A stretch of DNA of 64,000 nucleotides from Deltaproteobacteria bacterium (GTDB taxonomy: Bacteria > Desulfobacterota > Desulfovibrionia > Desulfovibrionales > Desulfovibrionaceae). A program made the translations under genes and the position numbers. How positions within the stretch are numbered: position 1 is the stretch's first letter; each line of letters begins with the position of its first letter. Where the stretch lies: positions 50,665-114,664 of the forward strand of contig JAITWK010000009.1 in assembly GCA_031285295.1 (NCBI GenBank), in the 5' to 3' direction. The notes below the pieces were generated by a model, which was not told the origin of the DNA, searched no databases, and was given only the letters and a program-made list of their open reading frames with translations. Positions 44,028 through 53,610 of the stretch are shown one piece after another.

Positions 44028-46523
44028 TTACATCATGCTTACCGGATCCAGATCCAGGCTGAGAGAAAAACCCTCCTGCCTGGATCTCGCGTTAATGGCG
44101 GCGGAAGCTTTGGCGTAAACCGCCCGGATATCCTGCCAGCTGCCACCCTTGAGCAGACATTGAAAACGCAGACGGCGATCGCGCATCTGATAGGGAGCCG
44201 GAGCCGGACCCAGCACGGCGACCTTGGCGGCCTCGCCCCCGGCTTTCATTATTCTTCCCAGTTCCGCCACCAAAGCCTGCCCTTCGGCCCAGCCCAGAGG
44301 GAAGCTCATGCGAACAAGAGCCAGCCGGACAAAAGGCGGGTACTGCCTGCGCTGCCTGCGCAACAACTCCTGACGGTAAAACCCTTCATAATCGCTGGCA
44401 GCCACATAATCCCAGCAATAATGATCCGGATTGCGTGTCTGGATGATCACCCTTCCGCTGCTGGCGCGTCCGGATCGCCCTGCCGCTTGCAGCAGCATCT
44501 GAAAAGTACGCTCCGCCGCGTTATAATCCGGCAGGCTCAGCCCCAAATCGCCATCAGCCACAATAGCCAGAGTGACACGCGGAAAATGATGCCCCTTGGA
44601 AAGCATTTGCGTGCCAACCAGCACATCGGCCTCGCCGCGCCCAAAGGAACGCAGAATTTCCTCCAGACCGCCCGGTTTGCCCGCGCTGTCACGATCCAGG
44701 CGTAAAACACGCGTACCTGTGGGCAGAAGGCTTTGCAGCCGTTCCTCCAATTTTTCCGTACCTTCACCAAGCGGAAGAAAATGCGTGGATTTACACACCT
44801 GGCAAGGCGTGGGAAAAGGCTCGGCATAACCGCAGTAATGGCAAATCAGCTTTTCGCGTTTTTTGTGGTAGGTGAGGGAAATTTCGCAGCGCGGACAACG
44901 TGCCGTTGTACCGCAGGAAAGGCAAAACATGGTCGGCGCGTAACCGCGCCTGTTCAGCAGAATAAGTGCCTGCTCCTGTCGGTTCAAACATTCAAGCAGG
45001 GCTTGAGTGCTTTCTTCGGTTAAAATCCCGCCCGCTCCCCCAGCCAGCCCCGACATGGGCGCAAGCGTGATTTGCGGCAGGCTCCCGCCGCCCACCCGCC
45101 CGGACAGGCGGTGCAGGCGTATGCTGCCCTGCTCGGCGGCATAAAATGTTTTCAGATCCGGGGTGGCCGAACCCAGCACCAGCACGGCTTTATCTTGTCC
45201 CGCGCGGTACCAGGCCAGATCCTTGGCCTGATAAACCATTCTTTCATCCTGCTTGAAAGAGGAATCATGCTCCTCATCCAGAATAACCGCGCCCAGTTTT
45301 GGCAGTTGCAGGAATAAGGCCGAACGCGTTCCTACAACCAATACAGGCTGCGCAGGCGTAGTAAGTCCGGGAGCGCTTTTGCGGGCCAGTTCGTTAAAAC
45401 AGGCTTCACGCGCCGCTTGCGGCTGATAGCCGTGAAACAGGTAAGTAGGCAGGCCGGGAAAGCGCTCGGCCACATCATGTTTAAGCTTCAGAGCCAGAGC
45501 TACTTCCGGGGCCAGCAGCAGTACCGACTTGCCCGCCAGCAGGGTTTTGGCGGCAAACTCCAGATAAACAGCGGTTTTGCCGCTGCCGGTAACGCCATAC
45601 AGCAATCTGGTGCGCGGATTGCTTTCGTTCAGGGCGGCGCAAAGATCATCCAGGGCCAGTTGCTGATCGGCATTCAGGCTGAAAGGCGGCGGCGCGGCCA
45701 ATATAGAGGCATGCCTACTGCCGGATTGGCCCTCGGCAGGACTATTAAGCGGCCAATCAGGCCTGAAATCAACGCGTACTTTAAGCAGACCTTTGCTCAG
45801 CAGTTGCTTCAGCGCGGGCAAAAAATCCTGCCCCAATTCCTTGAGAATATGCCGCCTGCTTAGCTGCGTGGAGCCGCAGGCGTACATGAAATCCAGCAAG
45901 CCAATCTGCCGGACAGCGGAAGGACGAACCGGCCAGGGCGGCGCAACGGTCAGGCTGTAAAGCTCCTGCTCGGATTTATCGCTGTTTTTGATAACCCGGC
46001 CCTGCCCGCTTTCCCAAAGAGCGGCCAGGGCTTCGCGCCGGGCGCGATCAAGGGCGGGCATTTGGCGCAATTCAAAATCCGCAAGCTCCGGCTGGCAAAA
46101 GCGCAGGCGCAAATCCTTATCGCGCAAACCAGCGGGCAACATGCCGCTGAGTACGCGCCCCAAAGGCAGGGCCTGACGCAAGGCGAACTGCCGGGCCAGA
46201 TCCAGATAGTCCGATCCCAACAGCGGAGAGTTTTCCAGCGGCCAGGCAATCTCTTTTAGCGTGTAGCCGGGATTGGCCGGATTGGCCGGGCCGGAATCCG
46301 AAAGCGCCAGCAACACAGCCGAGCGCAGGCCGCGTCCCAGCGGAACGGCCAGACGGAGGCCTGGTTGCCAGAAAGCACGGCTGAACCCCGGTATAAGCTT
46401 GTAGGTCAGCACGCTGTAAGGCGGGCTGAGCAATACGGCTTCGGCGTTTACCGGCTGCTGGCAAGGCATCTCGGCTTCGGCGTTCATGGGCATTTGTCCC
46501 GCTTCCGGATTTGACTGATTCAT
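44028..46523 (-). CDS. priA: Primosomal replication restart helicase
   Basis: 831 residues. The N-terminal DNA-binding domain (YSVLTYKLIPGF near 37) is followed by the helicase: GVTGSGKTAVYLE (Walker A), LDEEHDSSFKQDERM (DEEH box, Walker B) and the zinc-binding segment CLSCGTTARCPRCEISLTYH with CHYCGYAE and CQVCKS, then TQMLSKGHHFPRVTL and QAAGRSGRA (motif VI). PriA restarts replication at stalled forks. The first 30 residues contain a repeated NAEA/MP segment that could mean a later start, but no better ribosome site is evident. Confidence 0.93.
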   Translation of the reverse strand: MNQSNPEAGQMPMNAEAEMPCQQPVNAEAVLLSPPYSVLTYKLIPGFSRAFWQPGLRLAVPLGRGLRSAVLLALSDSGPANPANPGYTLKEIAWPLENSPLLGSDYLDLARQFALRQALPLGRVLSGMLPAGLRDKDLRLRFCQPELADFELRQMPALDRARREALAALWESGQGRVIKNSDKSEQELYSLTVAPPWPVRPSAVRQIGLLDFMYACGSTQLSRRHILKELGQDFLPALKQLLSKGLLKVRVDFRPDWPLNSPAEGQSGSRHASILAAPPPFSLNADQQLALDDLCAALNESNPRTRLLYGVTGSGKTAVYLEFAAKTLLAGKSVLLLAPEVALALKLKHDVAERFPGLPTYLFHGYQPQAAREACFNELARKSAPGLTTPAQPVLVVGTRSALFLQLPKLGAVILDEEHDSSFKQDERMVYQAKDLAWYRAGQDKAVLVLGSATPDLKTFYAAEQGSIRLHRLSGRVGGGSLPQITLAPMSGLAGGAGGILTEESTQALLECLNRQEQALILLNRRGYAPTMFCLSCGTTARCPRCEISLTYHKKREKLICHYCGYAEPFPTPCQVCKSTHFLPLGEGTEKLEERLQSLLPTGTRVLRLDRDSAGKPGGLEEILRSFGRGEADVLVGTQMLSKGHHFPRVTLAIVADGDLGLSLPDYNAAERTFQMLLQAAGRSGRASSGRVIIQTRNPDHYCWDYVAASDYEGFYRQELLRRQRRQYPPFVRLALVRMSFPLGWAEGQALVAELGRIMKAGGEAAKVAVLGPAPAPYQMRDRRLRFQCLLKGGSWQDIRAVYAKASAAINARSRQEGFSLSLDLDPVSMM

Positions 46524-46642
46524 AGGAGGCAGAGAGTAGCCAATATGCCGGTTGATGTCGAGCAGGCGGCATCTGGCGGTTTTGCCTGCAACTTTATAGA
46601 TTTGTTCAATAGTAAACGGGCGGTTTGATTGAAATTATGGAT

Positions 46643-46671
46643 TTAACTTTATTCAGTACAATCGTTATAGC
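46643..46671 (+). promoter_or_regulatory. Candidate promoter for yedE
   Basis: TTAACT (46643-46648), 17 bases, TATAGC (46666-46671) in the gap before yedE. Moderate similarity to sigma-70; the leader would be about 70 bases long. Confidence 0.3.
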
Positions 46672-46745
46672 ATAGCGAATTATGGGGAATCGGGGATTTC
46701 ACCCGGATCGCCGACTACAAGAAATCAATTTGTGAGGAATCCTTT

Positions 46746-47837
46746 ATGATCCAGGGCAAAAACGTATTTGCAAGCACCGGCGGCATTGTTCTGGTCGGTC
46801 TGGTCATCGGGCTGATTGCTTCCATGCTTCAGCATTTCGGCAACCCCGGCAACATGGGTATCTGCGTGGCCTGTTTCGAGCGCGACATAGCCGGAGCGAT
46901 CGGCTTGCACCGGGCGGCCATAGTCCAGTACCTGCGCCCGGAAATTATCGGCCTGGTGCTGGGAGCCTTCGCGGCGTCCATAATTTTTGGCGACTTCAGG
47001 CCGCGCGGCGGTTCCGCTCCGGTGCAGCGTTTCATTCTTGGAATGCTGGCCGTTATCGGTGCCTTGGTCTTCCTCGGCTGCCCCTGGCGCGCCCTGCTGC
47101 GCCTGGCCGGTGGCGACTGGAACGCCATAGTCGGTCTGGTTGGCCTGGGTTGCGGCATTTTTGTCGGCACGCTCTTTTTGCGCAACGGCTTCAGCCTGGG
47201 CAGCAGCAGCCGCCAAAACGCCTTTACCGGCTATATTTTCCCCCTGGTCATGGTCGGCCTCCTGATCCTCTACCTGATGTTCCCACAGGCAGAAGGCCAG
47301 CCGCAAAGCGGAGTTCTTTTTTACTCCGTCAGCGGCCCCGGTTCCATGCACGCACCCTTGCTGCTTTCTCTGGGCTGCGGCCTGCTGATCGGCTTTTTGG
47401 CGCAGCGCAGCCGTTTCTGCACCATGGGTGCCCTGCGCGATCTGTTCCTGTTCCGTCAACTGCACCTGATGTTCGGCGTAGTGGCGCTGGTGGCTGCCGC
47501 TTTTGCCGCCAACCTCTACTTCGGGCAGTTCAACCCCGGCTTTCTCAATCAGCCGGTAGCGCACAACGACTGGCTGTGGAACTTCAGCGGCATGCTTATG
47601 GCTGGCCTGGCTTTCGCCCTGGCTGGCGGCTGCCCCGGTCGGCAACTGTTCATGAGCGGCGAAGGCGATTCGGACGCGGCTATCTTCGCGCTGGGCATGA
47701 TTGCCGGGGCGGCGGTATCGCATAACTTCGGCCTGGCCAGTTCCGGTGCCGGAGCCGGGCCTAACGGCCCCCTCGCCGTGGGTATCGGCCTCGCCATTTT
47801 GCTGGTTATCGGCTTTGCCAACCGGCAAAAAGCCTAA
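46746..47837 (+). CDS. yedE: YedE/FdhT-type membrane transporter associated with selenium metabolism
   Basis: 363 residues, GAGGAAT before the ATG. About nine or ten hydrophobic helices with paired cysteine motifs: NMGICVACFERDIAGA, FLGCPWRALLRLAGGD, RSRFCTMGALRDLFLFR and GGCPGRQLFMSGEGDSDAA. These match the YeeE/YedE (thiosulfate/sulfur transporter) fold and specifically the YedE group found with selenium genes. The following TusA-like and DUF3343 genes support this. Inference: uptake or handling of a selenium or sulfur compound for selenoprotein synthesis; the substrate is not shown. Confidence 0.87.
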   Translation: MIQGKNVFASTGGIVLVGLVIGLIASMLQHFGNPGNMGICVACFERDIAGAIGLHRAAIVQYLRPEIIGLVLGAFAASIIFGDFRPRGGSAPVQRFILGMLAVIGALVFLGCPWRALLRLAGGDWNAIVGLVGLGCGIFVGTLFLRNGFSLGSSSRQNAFTGYIFPLVMVGLLILYLMFPQAEGQPQSGVLFYSVSGPGSMHAPLLLSLGCGLLIGFLAQRSRFCTMGALRDLFLFRQLHLMFGVVALVAAAFAANLYFGQFNPGFLNQPVAHNDWLWNFSGMLMAGLAFALAGGCPGRQLFMSGEGDSDAAIFALGMIAGAAVSHNFGLASSGAGAGPNGPLAVGIGLAILLVIGFANRQKA

Positions 47838-47847
47838 GAACCTACTT

Positions 47848-47974
47848 GGTAGCGCCTAAGTTTGTCGTCAGACAAGGAAGATAAATTTTTGCCGACTGGA
47901 GTGTACTCTTCTCGTACTCGACAGGAGGCAAAAATTTAATCTGACGATGTATCACGACAAAATCAGGCGCTACC
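47848..47974. repeat. ERIC-like palindrome, copy 6 (full, forward orientation)
   Basis: 127 bp, GGTAGCGCCT...AGGCGCTACC. Arms: GGTAGCGCCTAAGTTTGTCGTC and GTATCACGACAAAATCAGGCGCTACC. It starts 11 bases after the yedE stop and ends 12 bases before the TusA-like gene. The interior GACAAGGAAGATAAATTTTTGCC is nearly the same as in copies 7 and 9. Confidence 0.9.
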
Positions 47975-47986
47975 ACAAACAAGGAG

Positions 47987-48226
47987 TTGCAAATGAATAC
48001 TATAGACGCTAAAGGACTCTCCTGCCCGCAACCCATGCTCATGGCCAAAAAGGCCATGCAGGCCGCGTCAGCTATGCCTGGCGGACAGGAGAATAAAATC
48101 AAAGTGCTGGTGGATTGCGCGGCTTCGGTGGAAAACATCGGCCGGGCGGCCAAACAGCTCGGCTGGGAACTGACAGTTCTTTCCCGGCAGGGCGACGAAG
48201 CAGAGCTGGAATTAAGCAAAAAATGA
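47987..48226 (+). CDS. TusA-like sulfur/selenium carrier (YedF N-terminal type)
   Basis: 79 residues, AAGGAG before the ATG. IDAKGLSCPQPMLMAKKAM holds the CPxP motif whose Cys carries persulfide (or perselenide) in TusA proteins; KVLVDCAASVENIGRAAKQLGWEL is the second half of the fold. Full-length YedF carries an additional DsrE-type domain; here it is the TusA domain only. The stop overlaps the start of the DUF3343 gene (ATGA), so the two are translationally coupled and probably act together. Confidence 0.87.
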   Translation: MQMNTIDAKGLSCPQPMLMAKKAMQAASAMPGGQENKIKVLVDCAASVENIGRAAKQLGWELTVLSRQGDEAELELSKK

Positions 48227-48783
48227 GTTTTTTCGACAAACTGAAAAATAAATTGCCTTTGCTGTCGCCCGGTGGAGCGAAAGAAAAACCCGCCGGGCGC
48301 GGCATTTTGCTTTTTGAACATACCGGCGAAGTAATCCGGGCCGAAAAAGCGCTCAAAGCCGCCGGTTTTGACGTGGCGGTAAAAGCGCCGCCGCCAGCGT
48401 TGCGCACCGGCTGCGATTTGGTTATCGAGTTCCCGCTGCTTATGGAACCGGCGGTTCGCGAAGTACTGCTGGTTAGAAAGCTTGTACCCATGCGGGTTTG
48501 TCCGCTCTCCGACGACTTGCTGGAGCCGGTTTCGCTTTTCCAGCACAAGGACTACGGGGCCTGGCTGATGGTGCGTGCGGCCAATATGAAGATTACCGTG
48601 GATAAAGCCTCACGGCGCATTGTCAATGTTTCCGGCGGCGGCTGCCCGGATGTGCCCTATCTGGCCTCACTGCTGATGGGCAAATCACTGGACGAAGCCC
48701 AAATTCCGCTGAACAAGGGGCAGACCTTGTGTGGGTATGCTCTCCAACTGGCTTTTAACGAAGCCAAAAAGAGCCTTCTTTAG
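48223..48783 (+). CDS. DUF3343-like putative selenium/sulfur carrier protein
   Basis: 186 residues from the ATG at 48223, overlapping the TusA-like gene. Residues about 25-95 fit DUF3343 (RGILLFEHTGEVIRAEKALKAAGFDVAVKAPPPALRTGCDLVIEF), a small fold often found with YedE and YedF genes. The C-terminal half contains ISGGGCPDVPYL-like VSGGGCPDVPYLASLL, a conserved-looking cysteine motif that could bind a ligand or metal. Function is unknown. The stop codon TAG lies in palindrome copy 7. Confidence 0.78.
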   Translation: MSFFDKLKNKLPLLSPGGAKEKPAGRGILLFEHTGEVIRAEKALKAAGFDVAVKAPPPALRTGCDLVIEFPLLMEPAVREVLLVRKLVPMRVCPLSDDLLEPVSLFQHKDYGAWLMVRAANMKITVDKASRRIVNVSGGGCPDVPYLASLLMGKSLDEAQIPLNKGQTLCGYALQLAFNEAKKSLL

Positions 48784-48894
48784 CCGTGATACTGCGTCAG
48801 ATTTCATTTTTGCCTTCTGTCGAGTACGGGAAGAGCACACTCCAGTCGGCAAAAATTCATCTTCCTTGTCTGACGACTAAATAAGGCTCTTTTT
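48766..48894. repeat. ERIC-like palindrome, copy 7 (full, reverse orientation, terminator-like)
   Basis: 129 bp. AAAAAGAGCCTTCTTTAGCCGT at the left and ACGACTAAATAAGGCTCTTTTT at the right pair well, and the right end runs into TTTTTATTT, so this copy looks like a working rho-independent terminator. The interior GTCGAGTACGGGAAGAGCACAC and ATTCATCTTCCTTGTC is the reverse complement of copy 6. It covers the last four sense codons (KSLL) and the TAG of the DUF3343 gene. Confidence 0.88.
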
Positions 48895-48920
48895 ATTTGT
48901 ATGTGAAAAGGATTGATCAA

Positions 48921-49889
48921 ATGTCTTGGCTAATCTGCGGAACCTTACCCGATCCCGGTCTGGAAATTTTATACGGCCAAGCCACAGTGCAACTGCAAGC
49001 CGGTTCGGCGCTGCGCCCGGATACGGGCGCACAGATGGAAAATCCGCGCTCGACCGAGCCGGACGATAAAGCCGAACTACGCGATGTCCTGTGGCTGCGT
49101 CAGGCCGATGGTCAGGAAATAGCCCTTCCCATCAATCGCGGCACCGCTGCGCTGGCCTCTGCCGCCGCTCTGGTTTGCGCTGAACTCGGCGCCCCTGCGC
49201 CGTATCTGCTGCTGGCCGGAGATCGCGGCACAGGCAAGGGCAGCCGTCTGGTTTATGATTATCTGCTGCGCCATGCGGCGGATTTCGCCGGTTGGGGTAT
49301 TACTTTCCACTATCTTCTGCCGGATGTGGAGTGGCATAACAAACTGCTTAACGCTTTTGATGCTCTTGAGCCGCGCCCCACGCTCTGCGCCGACGCGGGC
49401 TTCATGTACGTTGCCAAAATGAGCGGCCACGCCGCGAAATACGATCTTTTTACGCCGGATGCCGGTGAACTGGCTTTTCTGGCTGATGAAAAAGCCCCAC
49501 ATCCTTTTTATACCCGAGGATTTTTGCTGGCCGAAGAGGAAAAAGCGCCGGAACTGGCGGCCCGCGCCTATGAGCACGCAAATACCGCCAGTACCATGCT
49601 GATCAAGGGACGCACCGATTATATCGTGCAGGCGGGCAAAGCGCTTGAAAGCATTGATTATCCGATGGTTCCCAATCTGGAGCCGATCGGCGGCACCGGC
49701 GATACCGTGGCCGGTACGGCCAGCGCCTTGCTGAGCGCGGGTTACCCGATGCTCCGGGCCTGCCGTCTGGCCGCCCAGGCCAACCGCTTTATGGGCCAGT
49801 TGGCCCAGCCCTCACCGGCCACTCAAATAGCCGAACTGTTGGCGCAGCTTCCGGGGGCTTTGCAGTTGGCCCTACAGGAACCACAGTAG
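48921..49889 (+). CDS. Ribokinase-superfamily kinase, NAD(P)HX dehydratase-like
   Basis: 322 residues from the ATG at 48921, preceded by AAAAGGA. The C-terminal GGTGDTVAGTASALL matches the anion hole/catalytic Asp loop of the YjeF C-terminal (ADP-dependent NAD(P)H-hydrate dehydratase) branch of ribokinase-like enzymes, and FTPDAGELAFLAD is close to its LTPHPGE block. Other motifs (LPINRGTAALASAAALV, LLLAGDRGTGKGS) fit a nucleotide and substrate pocket. It follows the selenium-type genes, which may or may not be meaningful. Its TAG stop sits in the outer arm of palindrome copy 8. Confidence 0.7.
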   Translation: MSWLICGTLPDPGLEILYGQATVQLQAGSALRPDTGAQMENPRSTEPDDKAELRDVLWLRQADGQEIALPINRGTAALASAAALVCAELGAPAPYLLLAGDRGTGKGSRLVYDYLLRHAADFAGWGITFHYLLPDVEWHNKLLNAFDALEPRPTLCADAGFMYVAKMSGHAAKYDLFTPDAGELAFLADEKAPHPFYTRGFLLAEEEKAPELAARAYEHANTASTMLIKGRTDYIVQAGKALESIDYPMVPNLEPIGGTGDTVAGTASALLSAGYPMLRACRLAAQANRFMGQLAQPSPATQIAELLAQLPGALQLALQEPQ

Positions 49890-50030
49890 TTCTGTCACGA
49901 GCGCCTTTTTGCCTCTGGCTGCGTCAGATTTTACCTTTTATTTCGGTCGAGTACCAAAAGAGTACACTCCCTGCATAAAAGGCTCATCTTCCTTGCCAGA
50001 GAACAAAAATTCATCTCGTGACTACTCTGG
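49881..50030. repeat. ERIC-like palindrome, copy 8 (subfamily B, reverse orientation)
   Basis: 150 bp. Outer arms CCACAGTAG and CTACTCTGG; inner GTCACGAGCGCCTTTTTGCC against AAAAATTCATCTCGTGAC; core GGTCGAGTACCAAAAGAGTACAC is identical to copy 2. The first nine bases contain the kinase stop TAG. Confidence 0.85.
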
Positions 50031-50206
50031 CTTGAGACTGTCTCTATCTCCTCGTTAAAATGTTCTAAAAGTGTTCAGGCCGGGGCTGCAAACGGCAGCC
50101 CTTTGTGTTACCAAAGCGCAGGCGTACGGGGGTGAACTTTCCCGCTGGCGGGAATACGCTTTTCCGTTCTTTATTTTACCCATTTTTCAGCAAGGCAGGT
50201 GCTTTC

Positions 50207-51082
50207 TTGTCCGGGCAAACCGCTAATAACCGTTTCTGGTTCATGTTTCACAAAGATAAAATTCTCCTGGCCGAGGATGCCAGCGGCGGGCTGCATATAC
50301 CCTGCGCTCCTGCCGCGCCGCTGGAAGCGGCGGGACTGACGCACAGCCTGAGCGAATATAACGGGCTGCCCTGCCAGGCCTTCGCAGTCACGGAATTTCC
50401 TGCGGACGCGTCCCCAAAATGCTGTGCGGGCAACGAAAAAGCGTTGCGTTATCTGCCCATGGAACTGCGTAACGATTTTTATGATATGTTTGGCGAAGAA
50501 CTCTTTGCCATTGCCGGGCACGGCAAGCAAATGCTCCATTGGGACAGGACCAGCCAGTTTTGCCCGCTCTGTGGCACCAAGACAAAGGTGGATACCCCAA
50601 AATCCAAAAAATGCCCCGCTTGCGGCCATGAAATGTTTCCGCATCTCTATGTGGCTATTCTGGCTCTGGTCACCAAAGGCGACAGCACCCTGCTGGTCAA
50701 GGCGCATAACGTCAAGCAGGACGTTCATGTGCTGGTGGCCGGTTTTCTGGAACCGGGCGAAAGCCTGGAACAGTGCGTGCGCCGCGAAGTGCTGGAAGAA
50801 ACCAACATCCAGGTGCGCAATATCCGCTATTTCGCCTCGCAATCCTGGCCGCACCTGAGCAATATGATGATCGGCTTCTTTGCCGAATATGAATCCGGCG
50901 AAATTCGGCTGCAGGAAGATGAGCTTCGCGCGGCAGCCTTTTACCGGCGTGACAATATGCCGCCTGTGCCTAAACCCATGAGCCTGACCAGCAGGCTGAT
51001 CGACTGGTGGGTGAGCGGGCGTGAGTTGCCCATCGGCAATGATGGCAAAAACTCACATTTGCCGGACCCGCGCGTGGATTAA
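50207..51082 (+). CDS. nudC: NudC-type NADH/NAD-capped RNA pyrophosphatase
   Basis: The core is clear: a four-Cys zinc ribbon (FCPLCGTKTKV, KCPACGHEMFPH) followed by a Nudix box, GFLEPGESLEQCVRREVLEET, and the SQSWPHLSNMMIGFFAEYESGE block of NudC. The enzyme hydrolyses NADH or removes NAD caps from RNA. The start is uncertain. I chose a TTG at 50207 (AAGGCAGG 7 bases upstream), giving 291 residues beginning before RFWFMFHKDKILL; the frame is open up to a GTG at 50105. Confidence 0.88.
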   Translation: MSGQTANNRFWFMFHKDKILLAEDASGGLHIPCAPAAPLEAAGLTHSLSEYNGLPCQAFAVTEFPADASPKCCAGNEKALRYLPMELRNDFYDMFGEELFAIAGHGKQMLHWDRTSQFCPLCGTKTKVDTPKSKKCPACGHEMFPHLYVAILALVTKGDSTLLVKAHNVKQDVHVLVAGFLEPGESLEQCVRREVLEETNIQVRNIRYFASQSWPHLSNMMIGFFAEYESGEIRLQEDELRAAAFYRRDNMPPVPKPMSLTSRLIDWWVSGRELPIGNDGKNSHLPDPRVD

Positions 51083-51102
51083 GGGGATTGAGTTTTTAAA
51101 TG

Positions 51103-51138
51103 ACAAAGGCCGCCGGTAAAAAAACCGACGGCCTTTGT
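51103..51138. terminator. Shared hairpin between nudC and groEL
   Basis: ACAAAGGCCGCCGGT and ACCGACGGCCTTTGT with a loop of six A. Convergent genes end on both sides, so it could serve both strands, though the T-run is short. Confidence 0.7.
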
Positions 51139-51145
51139 GTTTATT

Positions 51146-51166
51146 AAGGCAAAAAGGCGCTCGTGA

Positions 51167-51169
<3 letters not shown>
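51146..51169. repeat. Half copy of subfamily B palindrome at groEL 3' end
   Basis: On the minus strand, TAGTCACGAGCGCCTTTTTGCC matches the left arm of copies 2 and 8; the remainder is missing. The groEL stop codon TAG (51169-51167) is its first triplet. Confidence 0.7.
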
Positions 51170-52813
<1,644 letters not shown>

Positions 52814-52871
52814 AGGTTGTTCCTCCTAAAAGAACAGAACTGTATGAGTTGGTATTAAAAAAATGTTTGTG

Positions 52872-53159
52872 TTAACCGATAATCGCGAGGATGTCGTCTT
52901 CGCGCATAACCAGGTGATCCACGCCGTCCAGCTTGATTTCGGTGCCAGCGTACTTGTTGAACAGAACCAGGTCGCCCTTTTTCACGGTCATGGCAATCAG
53001 CTTGCCGTCATCGGCGGTTTTGCCGGGGCCAACGGCCACCACTTCGCCTTTGGAAGGCTTTTCTTTGGCGGTGTCGGGAATAAACAGGCCACCGGCGGTC
53101 TTTTCTTCAGATTCCAGGCGTTTCACCAAAACACGATCGTTAAGCGGCTTCAGATTCAT
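52872..53159 (-). CDS. groES: Co-chaperonin GroES
   Basis: 95 residues, [29 protein letters not shown], then the [14 protein letters not shown] mobile region and [10 protein letters not shown] terminus. GGAGG lies 7 bases before the ATG. It is the first gene of groESL. Confidence 0.98.
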   Translation of the reverse strand: MNLKPLNDRVLVKRLESEEKTAGGLFIPDTAKEKPSKGEVVAVGPGKTADDGKLIAMTVKKGDLVLFNKYAGTEIKLDGVDHLVMREDDILAIIG

Positions 53160-53483
53160 ACTTCATCCTCCAAGAGAGTTTGTGTTTTTTAGCGCTATGC
53201 GCTGTGTTTACTTTCGGCATAAACATGCTCAGGCAGCCGCCTCAAAATCTGGCAGGATGTCTTGCGTTTTGCCGTTTTGTACATTTGATTTGCCCGTGCC
53301 GGAGCCTTTTTTCAAAACTGCCGCCTGCTGAAAACAGGTGGAAATTTAAGCCCTGCGCAGCAGGAACGGTTGGTCACGCCCTGTTTTTGCGGTCCGAGCG
53401 TTGAGCCAAAGGAATAATAAGGACATTTTTGGATTTGAAAAGGGGTAAAATAAATTTTTTTTATTTTGCTGCCAAAACGCGAA
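53160..53483. other. groES upstream region, no gene
   Basis: This 324-base gap must hold the groESL promoter. No CIRCE operator (TTAGCACTC-N9-GAGTGCTAA) is seen; TAGCGCTATGCGCTG at 53190-53204 is a short near-palindrome without match to it. A clear sigma-32 element was not found. The left part is A+T-rich after 53400. Confidence 0.6.
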
Positions 53484-53610
53484 GGTAGTGCCTGCTTTTG
53501 CCGTCAGGCAAGGAAGATAAGTTTTTGCCAACTGGAGTGTACTCTTCTCGTACATGACAGGAGGCAAAAACGATATCTGACGCAGCATTACGGCAAAATG
53601 AGGTACTACC
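53484..53610. repeat. ERIC-like palindrome, copy 9 (full, forward orientation)
   Basis: 127 bp, GGTAGTGCCTGCTTTTGCCGTC at the left and ATTACGGCAAAATGAGGTACTACC at the right; interior GGCAAGGAAGATAAGTTTTTGCC and GGAGTGTACTCTTCTCGTAC as in copy 6. The right end provides the TAG stop of proA, which runs on the minus strand. Confidence 0.9.

Noticed and set aside
47987..48783. UGA-coded selenoprotein in the selenium-type module
   Set aside because: The overlapping TGA is a normal stop/start junction and no in-frame UGA with a following hairpin could be supported.
53160..53300. CIRCE or sigma-32 control of groESL
   Set aside because: The inverted repeat of CIRCE is not found and no convincing heat-shock promoter could be placed.
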